In this document: one piece after another, positions 30,476-38,671 of the stretch
Numbering within the stretch: the stretch's first letter is position 1
Layout: the number at the start of each line of letters is the position of its first letter
The notes under the pieces: generated by a model
What the model was told of the DNA's origin: nothing
Databases searched by the model: none
Seen by the model: the letters and a program-made list of their open reading frames with translations, nothing else
Assembly (NCBI RefSeq): GCF_001865575.2
Contig: NZ_CP017562.2
Coordinates: forward strand, 2,170,001 to 2,234,000
Source: Paraburkholderia sprentiae WSM5005
GTDB lineage: Bacteria; Pseudomonadota; Gammaproteobacteria; Burkholderiales; Burkholderiaceae
Direction: 5' to 3'
Length of the DNA: 64,000 nt
Program-made: the position numbers and the translations under genes

Positions 30476-31446
30476 GCGGGCACCCGCGCGCAAAACAGGA
30501 AACCGCCCTGCGGCTCGCTCGCGACGTGAAACTCGCCGCCGAGCGCCTCGACGCGTTCGCGCATGCCGATCAGCCCTAGTCCGCTGCGCGGTTGCCGCAG
30601 ATCGGTGCCGGGGCCGTCGTCGGCCATCGTGACGACGATCTCGTCGATCTGCGTGCCGTTGTCTTCGCGCGGCGCGCGCACCATGAACAGTTCGACGCGC
30701 GAGCGGCGCGCGAACTTCGACACGTTCGTCAATCCTTCCTGCACCAGCCGATACAGCGTGATCGTCAGCGCCTCGCTGAGGCCGGTGAAATCGCCTTCGA
30801 TCGTCACCGAGAACGACGCGTCGGGCAGGCGCTCGCGCCAGCCGTCGACGCAGTGTTCGAGTGCGCTCGGCAAGCCGAATTCGTCGAGACCGATCGGCCG
30901 GAGCCGGCGGATCATGCCGCCGATCTCGCGGTACACATGCGTCGCGCTCTGCATCAACCCAAGTGCGATGCGATGAATCTCCGGCTCGCGCTCGTCCGAT
31001 AGGTCGCGAATGCGCGCGGCGTCGAGCGAGATCGCGTTCAGGTATTGGCCCAGCTCGTCGTGCAGCTCGCGCGCCATATGGCGGCGCTCCAGTTCCTGCG
31101 CCTGCAGCGCCTGACTGGCGAGGCGCCGGTTGTCTGCGAGCAACCGTTCGGCCTGTTCCTCGAGCATGCGGCGCTGGCGCACTTCGCGGCGTGCATCGCG
31201 ATAGCGGCGCCAGGCGAACCACGCCAGCGCGATGGACAGCACCAACAGCGTGCCCGGCAACTCGTCGAGCTGGAAGCGCTCCATGCCGCGCGTGAACCGG
31301 TAGGCCTTCTCGCTGACATCGAACGCGGCGCCGAGCACCGCCGCGAGCACGGTCACGGCGACGACCCAGCCGAGATCGCGCCAGATCGGCGACGACGGCG
31401 GCGGCGGGCGGTCAGCGGAAGAGGAATGGATCGGTTCGCTTGACAT
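30445..31446 (-). CDS. Sensor histidine kinase (HisKA_3/NarX-like) partner of the adjacent regulator
   Basis: 333 residues. Two membrane helices near residues 26-45 and 65-80, a coiled-coil linker rich in Arg/Glu, the dimerisation/phospho-acceptor box RRHMARELHDELGQYLNA, and an ATPase domain with LVQEGLTNVSKFA, VTMADDGPGTD and RSGLGLIGMRERV. The periplasmic segment is only about 20 residues, so it may sense within the membrane or through a partner. Tail-to-tail overlap of 31 bases with the response regulator gene. Confidence 0.92.
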   Translation of the reverse strand: MSSEPIHSSSADRPPPPSSPIWRDLGWVVAVTVLAAVLGAAFDVSEKAYRFTRGMERFQLDELPGTLLVLSIALAWFAWRRYRDARREVRQRRMLEEQAERLLADNRRLASQALQAQELERRHMARELHDELGQYLNAISLDAARIRDLSDEREPEIHRIALGLMQSATHVYREIGGMIRRLRPIGLDEFGLPSALEHCVDGWRERLPDASFSVTIEGDFTGLSEALTITLYRLVQEGLTNVSKFARRSRVELFMVRAPREDNGTQIDEIVVTMADDGPGTDLRQPRSGLGLIGMRERVEALGGEFHVASEPQGGFLFCARVPAQAGLAEPVK

Positions 31447-31626
31447 GACGCTTGCATTCTACTCAGCGCCGGCACGCGCAGCGGGTTTTGCGCGGGTTTT
31501 GGGAACGCTTCCCTGGCAGATCGGGAAAAGCTCCCGCGCGGCTTACAGATGCGTATGCGAAGCTTTGCATCAACGTCGAACAACGACTGATACGCGCACC
31601 GATCGAGCCGGCAGGAGACAACAACG

Positions 31627-33990
31627 ATGAGCATGCGATCACAAGCACGCCGCAAACGCCGGCTTCAGCGGCGCGCCGGCATCACGTTTTGCGTCGGCGG
31701 CGCGCTCGCCGGTCTGTCCACGAGCGTGTGGGCGCAGGCCGAGCCGCCGGTCGCGGCGTCGGCGCCAGGCTCCGCGTCTTCCGCCGCGGCCGGGAACAAC
31801 GCCAATAGCAACGCGACACCGACCACGACGCTCGCGCCGATCGTCGTCGTAGGCACCACGCCGCTGCTCGGCATCGGCACGCCGCTCACGCAGGTGCCGG
31901 CCAACGTGCAGACGGTCCGCGCGGCCGATATCGAACGGCAGCACCGCCAGACGCTCAGCGATTTCCTCGCGGCGAATCTGCCGAGCGTCACCCTCTCCGA
32001 TGCGCAGGGCAATCCGTATCAGATGAACCTGTTCTATCGCGGCTTCACCGCGTCGCCGCTGCTGGGCACGCCGCAGGGCTTATCGGTTTTCGTCGACGGC
32101 GTGCGCGTGAACGAGCCGTTCGGCGACGTCGTGAACTGGGACCTGCTGCCGCAACAGGCGATCGACACGATGCAGCTGATCCCCGGCTCGAACCCGGCGT
32201 TCGGCTTCAACACGCTCGGCGGTGCGCTATCGATCACGACCAAAAACGGCAAGGACAACCCGGTCGGCGAGGCAGAGATACAGGGCGGCTCGTGGGGACG
32301 CAAGGCCGCGCAGATCGAACAGGGCGGCACGGTCGGCCCGAACCTCGACTACTACTTCACCGCCAATGCCGCGAACGACAACGGCTGGGCCGAGCAGAAC
32401 GAGAGCCGCATTCGCCAGGTGTTCGGCAAGCTGCGCTATACCGACGCCGACACGACCCTGTCGTTGTCGGCCGGCGGCGCGGACAACGATCTGCACGGCG
32501 CGCAGACCATTCCGCGCTCGTTCCTCAACAACCCCCGGCAACCGTACACGTATCCGGACCGGAATCAGAACAGCGCCGGCTACCTGACGCTGTCGGGCGA
32601 TCATTACTTCAACGACAACGTCGAGTTGAGCGGCAACGCGTACTACCGGCACTTTCGCAACGCCAACACCAGCAGCAACGTCAACAACAACTATGGCACG
32701 ATCGGCGCCGACGGCAGCGTCGACACGTTGCAGGCGACCAACCTGCAGTCGACCGTAACGACCGACAGCTACGGCGCGAGCCTGCAACTGACGCTGCTCG
32801 GCAAGCTCGGGGGCATGCAGAACCAGTTCATCGCGGGCATGGCCGTCGATGCCGCCGATTCGCGCTTCACGCAGTCGTCGCAGGACGCGGCGTTCACCGA
32901 TTCGCGCGCGACGATCGGCATTGGCAATTTCTCACAGCAGACCAATGCGAACACGCACAACACGAACTACGGCCTGTACCTCACGGACACACTGTCGCTG
33001 ACGCCGCAGTGGTCGCTGACGCTGTCGGGCCGCTATAACTGGGCCGATGCGACGATCGGCGACGAAACCGGCACGCAGCCGCAACTCGACGGCCACCATA
33101 CGTTCTCGCGCTTCAACCCGGCGGTCGGCGTCAACTGGAATCCGACGCCGGCGCTCACCGCTTATGCGACCTACAACGAGGGCATGCGCTCGCCGACCGC
33201 GATCGAGCTGGCCTGCGCCGATCCAAACGCGCCGTGCTCGCTGCCGAACGACTTCATCTCCGATCCGTCGTTGCAGCCGGTCATTTCGAAGACTTATGAA
33301 GTCGGTGCGCGCGGCAGGATCGGCGGCAACACGACATGGAGCGCCGCGGCCTACAGCACGACGCTCGACAACGACATCGAGTTCATCAGCAGCAACGGCG
33401 CGGGCAGTTCGCAGGGCTTTTTCCAGAACGTCGGGCGCACGCGCCGGCAAGGCGTCGAACTGGCTGCGCAGAGCAGGTATGGGCCGCTCACGCTGACTGG
33501 CAGCTATAGCTATGTCGACGCGACTTATCAGTCGACGTGGGTCGAAAGCAGCCCCAGCAATTCCAGCGCCGACGCGAACGGCAACATCACCGTGCGGCCC
33601 GGCGATCGTATCCCCGGCATTCCGGCGACGACCGTCAAGCTACGGCTCGATTACGCGGCCACCGCGAAATGGCGCGTCGGCACGAACCTGACGTGGCGCG
33701 GCAGCATTTACGCGCAGGGCGACGAAAACAACCAGGACGCGAATGGCAGGATCTCCGGCTATCTGCTGATCGATATGGACACGACTTACCAGGTGACGAA
33801 ACAGTTGCAGGTGTTCGCATCGGTGTCGAACCTGCTCGACAAGCGCTATGCGAGCTTCGGCGCACTCGGGGCGAACTTCTTTACCGGACCCGGCAATACG
33901 TTCAACGGCGCGGCCCCGGTCAACGAACAGTTCGTTGGGCCGGGTGCGCCGCGGGGGTTTTGGGTGGGGATGAGGTATGCGTGGAAGTAG
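31627..33990 (+). CDS. TonB-dependent outer-membrane receptor
   Basis: 787 residues with a long, basic signal peptide ending VWAQA. A TonB-box-like LAPIVVVGTTP precedes the plug (VPANVQTVRAADIER, GFTASPLLGTPQGLSVFVDG, NTLGGALSITTKNG), then a beta-barrel rich in Asn/Thr/Ser. The ligand is not evident; a GGAGACAAC ribosome site fixes the start. Near PQQ and lanthanide-type dehydrogenase genes, uptake of metal chelates is possible, but catecholate or other substrates cannot be excluded. A strong hairpin follows the stop. Confidence 0.9.
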   Translation: MSMRSQARRKRRLQRRAGITFCVGGALAGLSTSVWAQAEPPVAASAPGSASSAAAGNNANSNATPTTTLAPIVVVGTTPLLGIGTPLTQVPANVQTVRAADIERQHRQTLSDFLAANLPSVTLSDAQGNPYQMNLFYRGFTASPLLGTPQGLSVFVDGVRVNEPFGDVVNWDLLPQQAIDTMQLIPGSNPAFGFNTLGGALSITTKNGKDNPVGEAEIQGGSWGRKAAQIEQGGTVGPNLDYYFTANAANDNGWAEQNESRIRQVFGKLRYTDADTTLSLSAGGADNDLHGAQTIPRSFLNNPRQPYTYPDRNQNSAGYLTLSGDHYFNDNVELSGNAYYRHFRNANTSSNVNNNYGTIGADGSVDTLQATNLQSTVTTDSYGASLQLTLLGKLGGMQNQFIAGMAVDAADSRFTQSSQDAAFTDSRATIGIGNFSQQTNANTHNTNYGLYLTDTLSLTPQWSLTLSGRYNWADATIGDETGTQPQLDGHHTFSRFNPAVGVNWNPTPALTAYATYNEGMRSPTAIELACADPNAPCSLPNDFISDPSLQPVISKTYEVGARGRIGGNTTWSAAAYSTTLDNDIEFISSNGAGSSQGFFQNVGRTRRQGVELAAQSRYGPLTLTGSYSYVDATYQSTWVESSPSNSSADANGNITVRPGDRIPGIPATTVKLRLDYAATAKWRVGTNLTWRGSIYAQGDENNQDANGRISGYLLIDMDTTYQVTKQLQVFASVSNLLDKRYASFGALGANFFTGPGNTFNGAAPVNEQFVGPGAPRGFWVGMRYAWK

Positions 33991-34021
33991 CGGTGCCGGG
34001 TCGCTTCGAGGTCCGGCTTTG

Positions 34022-34047
34022 CGGTGCTCCGCCGAAGCGGGGCACCG
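34022..34047 (+). terminator. Terminator hairpin after the TonB receptor gene
   Basis: An 11-bp stem with one G-U pair, CGGTGCTCCGC / GCGGGGCACCG, and a CGAA tetraloop lies 31 bases past the receptor stop and just before a convergent gene. A related shorter stem with the same CGAA loop is at 34622-34637, on the other side of the next gene. Confidence 0.55.
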
Positions 34048-34071
34048 TTGGTGTGTGCATCGCTATGACCT

Positions 34072-34527
34072 TCAACCCGTTTTGATCGCATAGAGGTCGC
34101 GCAGGAATTCGTTTTGCTGCTTGCGAATTGAATAATGACAACGCGCCCCCATGGCATCGTACATATTCACATGTGTTTTTGGCGGTTCCTCAACATTCCA
34201 ATCAGAAGCTAGTGTAGGGGCTAGATCGCAAGCCTTTGCCGATTCATCTTGCGCGCGCATGTACCGGTCGAGTTCAGCCTTGCTCGCGCCTTTGATGCCA
34301 CGTGCCGATTTAATTGAAGTTGCCAGTTCCTTGTTGTCGATTTCAAGGGATTTTGCATGATGCTCATGGCAATCGAAATCTCCGAATCCGCCACCGCCCA
34401 TGTACTGCATGCAATTTGAATCGTTGATCACGTCACCGGCACAAATCGACCGAAAGCTACAGAGCGCCATGACTAGCACGAAGCATTTCAAAAATGCTGA
34501 TCGAAACAATTCCGTAAGTAACAACAT
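34072..34527 (-). CDS. Secreted Cys-rich protein, possibly LprI-like
   Basis: 151 residues from the ATG at 34527, with a signal peptide ending SICA; an in-frame ATG at 34599 would add 24 residues and neither start has a strong ribosome site. The mature part has Cys in DSNCMQY, FDCHEHH, KACDLAP and ARCHYSI. The spacing of Cys and the helical pattern after the second and last Cys resemble the neighbouring LprI-type lysozyme inhibitor, so it may be a diverged second inhibitor. Similarity is weak and was judged by eye. It is low in GC and flanked by two CGAA-loop hairpins. Confidence 0.6.
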   Translation of the reverse strand: MLLLTELFRSAFLKCFVLVMALCSFRSICAGDVINDSNCMQYMGGGGFGDFDCHEHHAKSLEIDNKELATSIKSARGIKGASKAELDRYMRAQDESAKACDLAPTLASDWNVEEPPKTHVNMYDAMGARCHYSIRKQQNEFLRDLYAIKTG

Positions 34528-34621
34528 ATCGCGACGGCCCGTTTTCCATATCAAACCAATCCTCTCAATCAAAGTGCGTGCGTTGCATCGCGCGTTCATG
34601 CTCGTCGACGACTGCGAATCG

Positions 34622-34637
34622 CCCCGCCGAAGTGGGG
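34622..34637. repeat. CGAA-loop hairpin flanking the Cys-rich gene
   Basis: CCCCGC-CGAA-GTGGGG (6-bp stem, one G-U pair) lies upstream of the 34072-34527 gene and resembles the core of the hairpin at 34022-34047 (CCGCCGAAGCGGGG against CCGCCGAAGTGGGG). The pair could be copies of a short repeat or simple terminators. Confidence 0.35.
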
Positions 34638-34674
34638 TTGGGTCGTTTATTGATTAACACTAACTTTAATAAGT

Positions 34675-35160
34675 TCACTCATTAATTGGCTTTGTCAGTT
34701 CGTCGAGCCGATTCCTGGTCATTCTAGCCATGCAGTCCCAAAACTCGACGAATCGCAACGATGCCTGTCCAGCCTCATACACGTCGGCATAACATTCGTT
34801 GTCGCGATAGTACTTCCAATTCTCCTGTCCTCTCCGAAAATAGGGAAGTGCCTCGGGTTCGCCACGCGTCCGAAGTTGCTTGTCACCGTCAGCCATGATC
34901 TGCTCTATAGCGGATACCTTCTTTTCGAGGGTCTGTGCAACGCGCTCGAAATCGTGCTGAGCGCAAGCCGAGACGTCCATTGTTGCTACTGCATCATTCT
35001 TGCAAAATCGTTGGATTTGCTCCTCGGTTTTTCCGGCGAAGTATTGACTAGTCGGCGTGGCCTTCGTGTAGTCGAACGTAGAGCCGTAGATCGAGCTTGA
35101 CGAATATGCTGGCGAAGATGCCAGGAAAAGACAAATCGCAATATTAGTGGCTCGCATCAT
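34675..35160 (-). CDS. LprI-family lysozyme inhibitor, probable immunity protein
   Basis: 161 residues with a signal peptide (ICLFLASSPAYS). The mature domain has the DUF1311/LprI layout: an early Cys in VSACAQHDFE, a helical region, then WKYYRDNECYADV and FWDCMARMTRNRLDEL. Family members such as LprI inhibit lysozymes in the periplasm. The start codon lies inside the end of the upstream lysozyme-like gene (17-base overlap), which strongly suggests that it protects against that enzyme. GC is lower than in the surrounding genome. Confidence 0.82.
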   Translation of the reverse strand: MMRATNIAICLFLASSPAYSSSSIYGSTFDYTKATPTSQYFAGKTEEQIQRFCKNDAVATMDVSACAQHDFERVAQTLEKKVSAIEQIMADGDKQLRTRGEPEALPYFRRGQENWKYYRDNECYADVYEAGQASLRFVEFWDCMARMTRNRLDELTKPINE

Positions 35161-35743
35161 AGATGCCCGTTTCAAATAGTTTTGCTTCGGATTTGCGGCG
35201 CTTTGGCACCCGTTGCGCAATGAAAGAGCGAATTACGTCCCCCATTTCTTTGTACTCCCCCCGATTGAGGTAGGCGGCGAGGTGATGACACCGCGTTTCT
35301 GGATACCATGCGTCAACTTTACTGTGGTTCTCACCCGTATTAAAAAGGACCGATACTAAGGCGTCGTATTCGTACTGATGCAGAAAGACCTTCACTTCAC
35401 GATTGATTGCAGCTTCGACACTCATTAAGTTTTTCTTAAAGAAGTTGCGCGCCCGGTCGACCGGTATGACATCGCCAACATGCAAATTGTCTTGCGGGGT
35501 GACTTTATGACCAAACCCCACAGTCGGAATACCATAGCCGTCGTTGTAGACCTGTACGATAAAGCCATCGACCACTCGTTGACCGAGATAATTAGTACCG
35601 TTAAGAATCCCGCTTTCAAGGACGGCCATAAAGGTATATCCGTTTGTGGAAAGCTTCCACGGCTTGCCGTGCCTATCGCAACGCAGGTCAATGCACGAAT
35701 TCTGGCTTGTATCTGTTAGCGCTCTTCCAATTGCATCAGGCAT
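35144..35743 (-). CDS. GH24 (T4-type) lysozyme-like protein with Asp in place of the catalytic Glu
   Basis: 199 residues. Start chosen for the AGGAGACGT ribosome site 2 bases before the ATG. The GH24 core DGFIVQVYNDGYGIPTVGFGH aligns with T4 lysozyme: Asp59 takes the place of Glu11, and Asp68 and Thr74 match Asp20 and Thr26 with exact spacing (9 and 6 residues). Further family features are FFKKNLMSVEAAINREV, YEYDALVSVLFNTG and the late YLNRGEYKEMGD. No signal peptide is seen, so delivery by a secretion system or a phage-like route would be needed. It is sandwiched, with overlaps, between a 44-residue frame and an LprI inhibitor gene. Confidence 0.82.
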   Translation of the reverse strand: MPDAIGRALTDTSQNSCIDLRCDRHGKPWKLSTNGYTFMAVLESGILNGTNYLGQRVVDGFIVQVYNDGYGIPTVGFGHKVTPQDNLHVGDVIPVDRARNFFKKNLMSVEAAINREVKVFLHQYEYDALVSVLFNTGENHSKVDAWYPETRCHHLAAYLNRGEYKEMGDVIRSFIAQRVPKRRKSEAKLFETGIYDASH

Positions 35744-35870
35744 TACGTCTCCTGCGGCCAATGTAAATGTGAATGAATCGCGCGCGGTCCGTCCGGTAGC
35801 GCGAGCTGCGCCCCTGCGATTCGGAATTGCCGTGAACAAGTTCGACGGCTACGTAGTGGACGCCCGACAT
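35736..35870 (-). CDS. Small 44-residue frame coupling two operon genes
   Basis: MSGVHYVAVELVHG begins in the stop of the upstream gene (TGATG) and the frame ends 7 bases inside the lysozyme-like gene. No family is recognised. The perfect coupling on both sides suggests that it is translated, or that it is a decayed or frameshifted link between the two larger proteins. Confidence 0.4.
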   Translation of the reverse strand: MSGVHYVAVELVHGNSESQGRSSRYRTDRARFIHIYIGRRRRNA

Positions 35871-36286
35871 CAAGCGTCCTTGTGTCCGAGATATACGGCG
35901 AGTTGCTGCCGAACGCTTGTTCTGTAGCGGGCTGTGCGTCCCGCGTGATCCGTAACGCCATGCTTCAGCTCGCCAGAAGGGAAACGGACCGTATAGAACG
36001 TATCGGGAACGGCATGGCCGTCGCTGTCGCGCAGCGTGAACTGCTGATCGAAACGGTTCCGTGAGCGTCCGCGACAATCGCACGCCCATGCGTAACCCAG
36101 GGCTTCGGCCATGTCGTAACCGGTTCGATACGGCTTCAGCGTATCGAACGCAAACCATTCGCCGGTTTCGGCTTTCAGCGCCATTGTGGACGGCATTGGC
36201 GGGAAGTTTGAGTAGATTGAATAGGTGATACGGCAAAGCAGGCACTCTTCCATGCCCCCGGTTTCATCCTGTTTCTGTTGTTCCAT
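35870..36286 (-). CDS. Uncharacterised protein with effector-associated C-terminal beta domain
   Basis: 138 residues. The N-terminal part has Cys in ECLLC and ACDC and no signal peptide. The C-terminal ~50 residues (QFTLRDSDGHAVPDTFYTVR, then GVTDHAGRTARYRT) resemble the small beta-sandwich or transthyretin-like segments that accompany type VI secretion tip proteins and cargo in Burkholderiales. That resemblance was judged by eye. AGAGG lies 9 bases before the ATG. It is the first gene of the lysozyme/inhibitor operon, so it may be an adaptor or delivery domain. Confidence 0.6.
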   Translation of the reverse strand: MEQQKQDETGGMEECLLCRITYSIYSNFPPMPSTMALKAETGEWFAFDTLKPYRTGYDMAEALGYAWACDCRGRSRNRFDQQFTLRDSDGHAVPDTFYTVRFPSGELKHGVTDHAGRTARYRTSVRQQLAVYLGHKDA

Positions 36287-36323
36287 TTTGACCTCTTCTG
36301 ATGTTCTAGAAAACGCTCGACGA

Positions 36324-36352
36324 ATTAATCATCGAAAACGCGACTCGGTCAA
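36324..36352 (-). promoter_or_regulatory. Promoter candidate for the lysozyme/inhibitor operon
   Basis: Reading on the minus strand, TTGACC and ATTAAT are separated by 17 bases in an AT-rich stretch, placing the start about 30 bases before the ATG at 36286. The rest of the gap to 36579 is AT-rich and shows no other clear gene. Confidence 0.4.
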
Positions 36353-36578
36353 TGACTTTAAATTGAGATAAAACCGTTTTGACAAAGATTGACGATTGCT
36401 TCCGAACGTTATTGCTGGACGTACCAGCCGCACGTATTGATACACCAGTTGCGCCCGCCCCTTGCCTCACGACAACGACCAAGGATCGACCTTGCCACCC
36501 TCGATCACGAAATGCTTCGCATCGGGATTCGAGGGGAATAGGCGTCAGTCCTCACCATCAGCTATCGCATCCGCAAGA

Positions 36579-37641
36579 ATGACTAGTCGCGACGATCACA
36601 AGCTGGACGGATATGTGCAAAGCCTCACGCTGGTCAGCATGATCGAGGGGACGGCTCCGCGGCCGTACGTCTACCGCTCCACGTTCGCCAAAGCGGCGAA
36701 GTACATGGCCGGGCAACTGAACCCTGCGCTCCAGCACAAACTGTTCAAGTCCATCAGCCGCTATGATTCGCTGCACCGTAGCTACTTCAGCGGCGTCCCG
36801 GACTCGTACTGGACGCCGACGGTCGCCGTCACGTACCACATCGTCTATTTCTTCGTGGTGCTGTCGATGGCGCTTGCGCTGTTACTGATCTACAAGCTGG
36901 CCCGGATGCGTGGCCTGTCGTTCGGGCAGGCACTCGGGTTTTTGGCTGGCTTCAGCTTCATCTACCCACTTACCTTCCAGGCGGGCGCGTACTACTACGA
37001 CTTCATCGAAATACTGGGCGTGTTCAGCGCATGCTATTTCATGCTGAAGCGCTGGATGATCCCCTGCACGCTGGCGATTGCGTTTTTTCTCGTTCAACAA
37101 GGAAACGTTCTTTCTCGTGCCGCTTGGGTTGTTCTTCCTGCACCAGCGGGACGTCCCGATGCGCAGCCGGTTCGGCTGGCTGGCGCTCCAGTTGGTATGC
37201 TGTTTCGTCAGCCGTGATTTCATCATGAACGGCTACGAAGCGAACAGCGGCGGTTTCATCGAGTTTCACGCGAAGGAAAACCTGCTGTTCTGGCTTAACC
37301 CGGCTTCATACGTTCGTTTCTATAACCTGGTTGCCAAGGGCATCCTGACGCCGAGCCTTCACAATCCGCTGATCCTTGTGCCCACGATTGTGTTCTTTCG
37401 CCGTGCGTGGCAGGAGACCAGTGTGAGCGACAGACGATACTTCCTTGCCGCGTTCCTGCCGCTCCTCGTTCTGTTCGTGCTCTTCGGCTATACCGACGAG
37501 ATACGCAGCCTTTCCCTTGCTTTCCCCGCGATCGTGCTCCTCGCATTGAATGGCGCGAGCCGTTTCGGCCAGATCTTTTCGAACGCAGAAAGCGATCAGG
37601 CGCACATCGAGACGCGCGTGCGTTCCAACGTAGCGGGCTAG
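36579..37641 (+). pseudogene. Frameshifted multi-pass membrane protein
   Basis: Two open frames read as one protein if one base is removed from the T6 run at 37083-37088: the first carries SLTLVSMIEGTAPRPYVYR and helices VAVTYHIVYFFVVLSMALAL and LGFLAGFSFIYPLTF; the second begins FNKETFFLVPLGLFFLH and ends with ALLPL-type helices (FLAAFLPLLVLFVLFGYTDE). The layout resembles integral membrane glycosyltransferase-like proteins, but I cannot name a family. The N-terminus also appears short. It could be a true pseudogene, a phase-variable gene or a sequencing error in the homopolymer. Confidence 0.7.
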
Positions 37642-37643
37642 TC

Positions 37644-37875
37644 ATGTCGTTGATCGCGTTGATTTCCAGCGGTATGTTGAGCGGGACTGGCAAGTGTTCT
37701 GCTGCGGCTCGCCGCACTTCGGGCGCCGACACCGTCAGTAGGTGAGTGGGTGCCGCTTTTGCTCCGCGTGGCCGCAATAGGCTCTTACGGAGTCGGATTT
37801 GCTCTCTATGCGCTTGCGCTTCGCAAGGCCAGTCTGGGCGTCGGCTATCCGTTGATGGTCGCTGTCTCGATCCTA
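37644..37875 (+). pseudogene. Remnant of a small multidrug-resistance/EamA-type transporter
   Basis: MSLIALISSGMLSGTGKCSA reads in one frame up to about 37740 and EWVPLLLRVAAIGSYGVGF then continues in another, followed by ALALRKASLGVGYPLMVAVS. This is the pattern of a four-helix SMR-like transporter. The internal frameshift and abrupt loss of the last helix show it to be broken. Confidence 0.6.
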
Positions 37876-37879
37876 CCGT

Positions 37880-38250
37880 GGCCAATGCGTCGGCAAGGCA
37901 GCACTCGATACGCTCACCAAGGGATTGCAGCAGACAATTCTCGGTCGCGGCCACATCACGACACGCGTGCTGCTGCCCGAGCAGGACCTGTCAACCGGCA
38001 CGCTAAAGTTTGCACTGGTGCCCGGTGTCGTACGCGCGATCCGCTTCGCCGACCCCGCCACGCGCGGCACATGGAAAACGGCCTCCCGGCCCGCGAGGGC
38101 GACATACTGAACCTGCGTGACCTCGAACAGGGACTCGAACAGGTAAAGCGCGTCAGCAGCCTGGACCGGGCATGCTGTACGCGAGCGTCGGCAACGACAC
38201 TCGACATCATCGCGTGGATCCCCGAAAATCAAGCAACTGTCGGCAGATGA
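37880..38250 (+). pseudogene. Fragment of a two-partner secretion transporter (ShlB/FhaC/CdiB-type)
   Basis: In one frame QCVGKAALDTLTKGLQQTIL and GRGHITTRVLLPEQDLSTGT, then LVPGVVRAIRFADP, match the POTRA region of TpsB transporters. After a frameshift near 38095 the sequence continues LPAREGDILNLRDLEQGLEQ and VKRVSS. Only about 110 residues of the usual ~550 remain and no barrel is present. TpsB proteins export large adhesins or contact-dependent toxins. Confidence 0.72.
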
Positions 38251-38262
38251 GGGGCGATTGTC

Positions 38263-38658
38263 ATGGGCGAAATCAATCTTTCTCAGGTATACCGGGGCTA
38301 TATCGCCTGCTTGAACGCGCAGGACTGGTCGAAGCTCGGAGGCTTTGTTCGCGATGACGTGAAATACAACGGCCAACGGATCGGCTTGTCAGGCTATCGC
38401 GAGATGCTTGAGAGAGATTTCCGCGAAATCCCGGACCTACGCTTTGAAATTCAACTTCTCGTCTGCGAGCCACCGCGTATTGCGAGCCGATTGCAGTTTG
38501 ACTGTACGCCTATCGATACATTTCTCGGACTGCCCGTAGAGGGGAAACGCGTCGCGTTTGCCGAGAACGTCTTCTATGAGTTGCTTGGAAACAAGATACA
38601 TGAAGTCTGGTCGGTCATCGACAAGGCTGCGGTTGAACGCCAGCTGATGACCAGTTGA
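38263..38658 (+). CDS. SnoaL-like/ester cyclase family protein
   Basis: 131 residues. The cone-shaped alpha/beta barrel of the NTF2/SnoaL group is suggested by YIACLNAQDWSKLGGFVRDD, LERDFREIPDLRFEI and GKRVAFAENVFYELLGNKI followed by EVWSVIDK. These proteins are often of unknown substrate. GGGCGA-like spacing before the ATG is weak; the next gene begins 13 bases later, so the two are probably co-transcribed. Confidence 0.72.
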   Translation: MGEINLSQVYRGYIACLNAQDWSKLGGFVRDDVKYNGQRIGLSGYREMLERDFREIPDLRFEIQLLVCEPPRIASRLQFDCTPIDTFLGLPVEGKRVAFAENVFYELLGNKIHEVWSVIDKAAVERQLMTS

Positions 38659-38671
38659 ACAAAGATAACCA

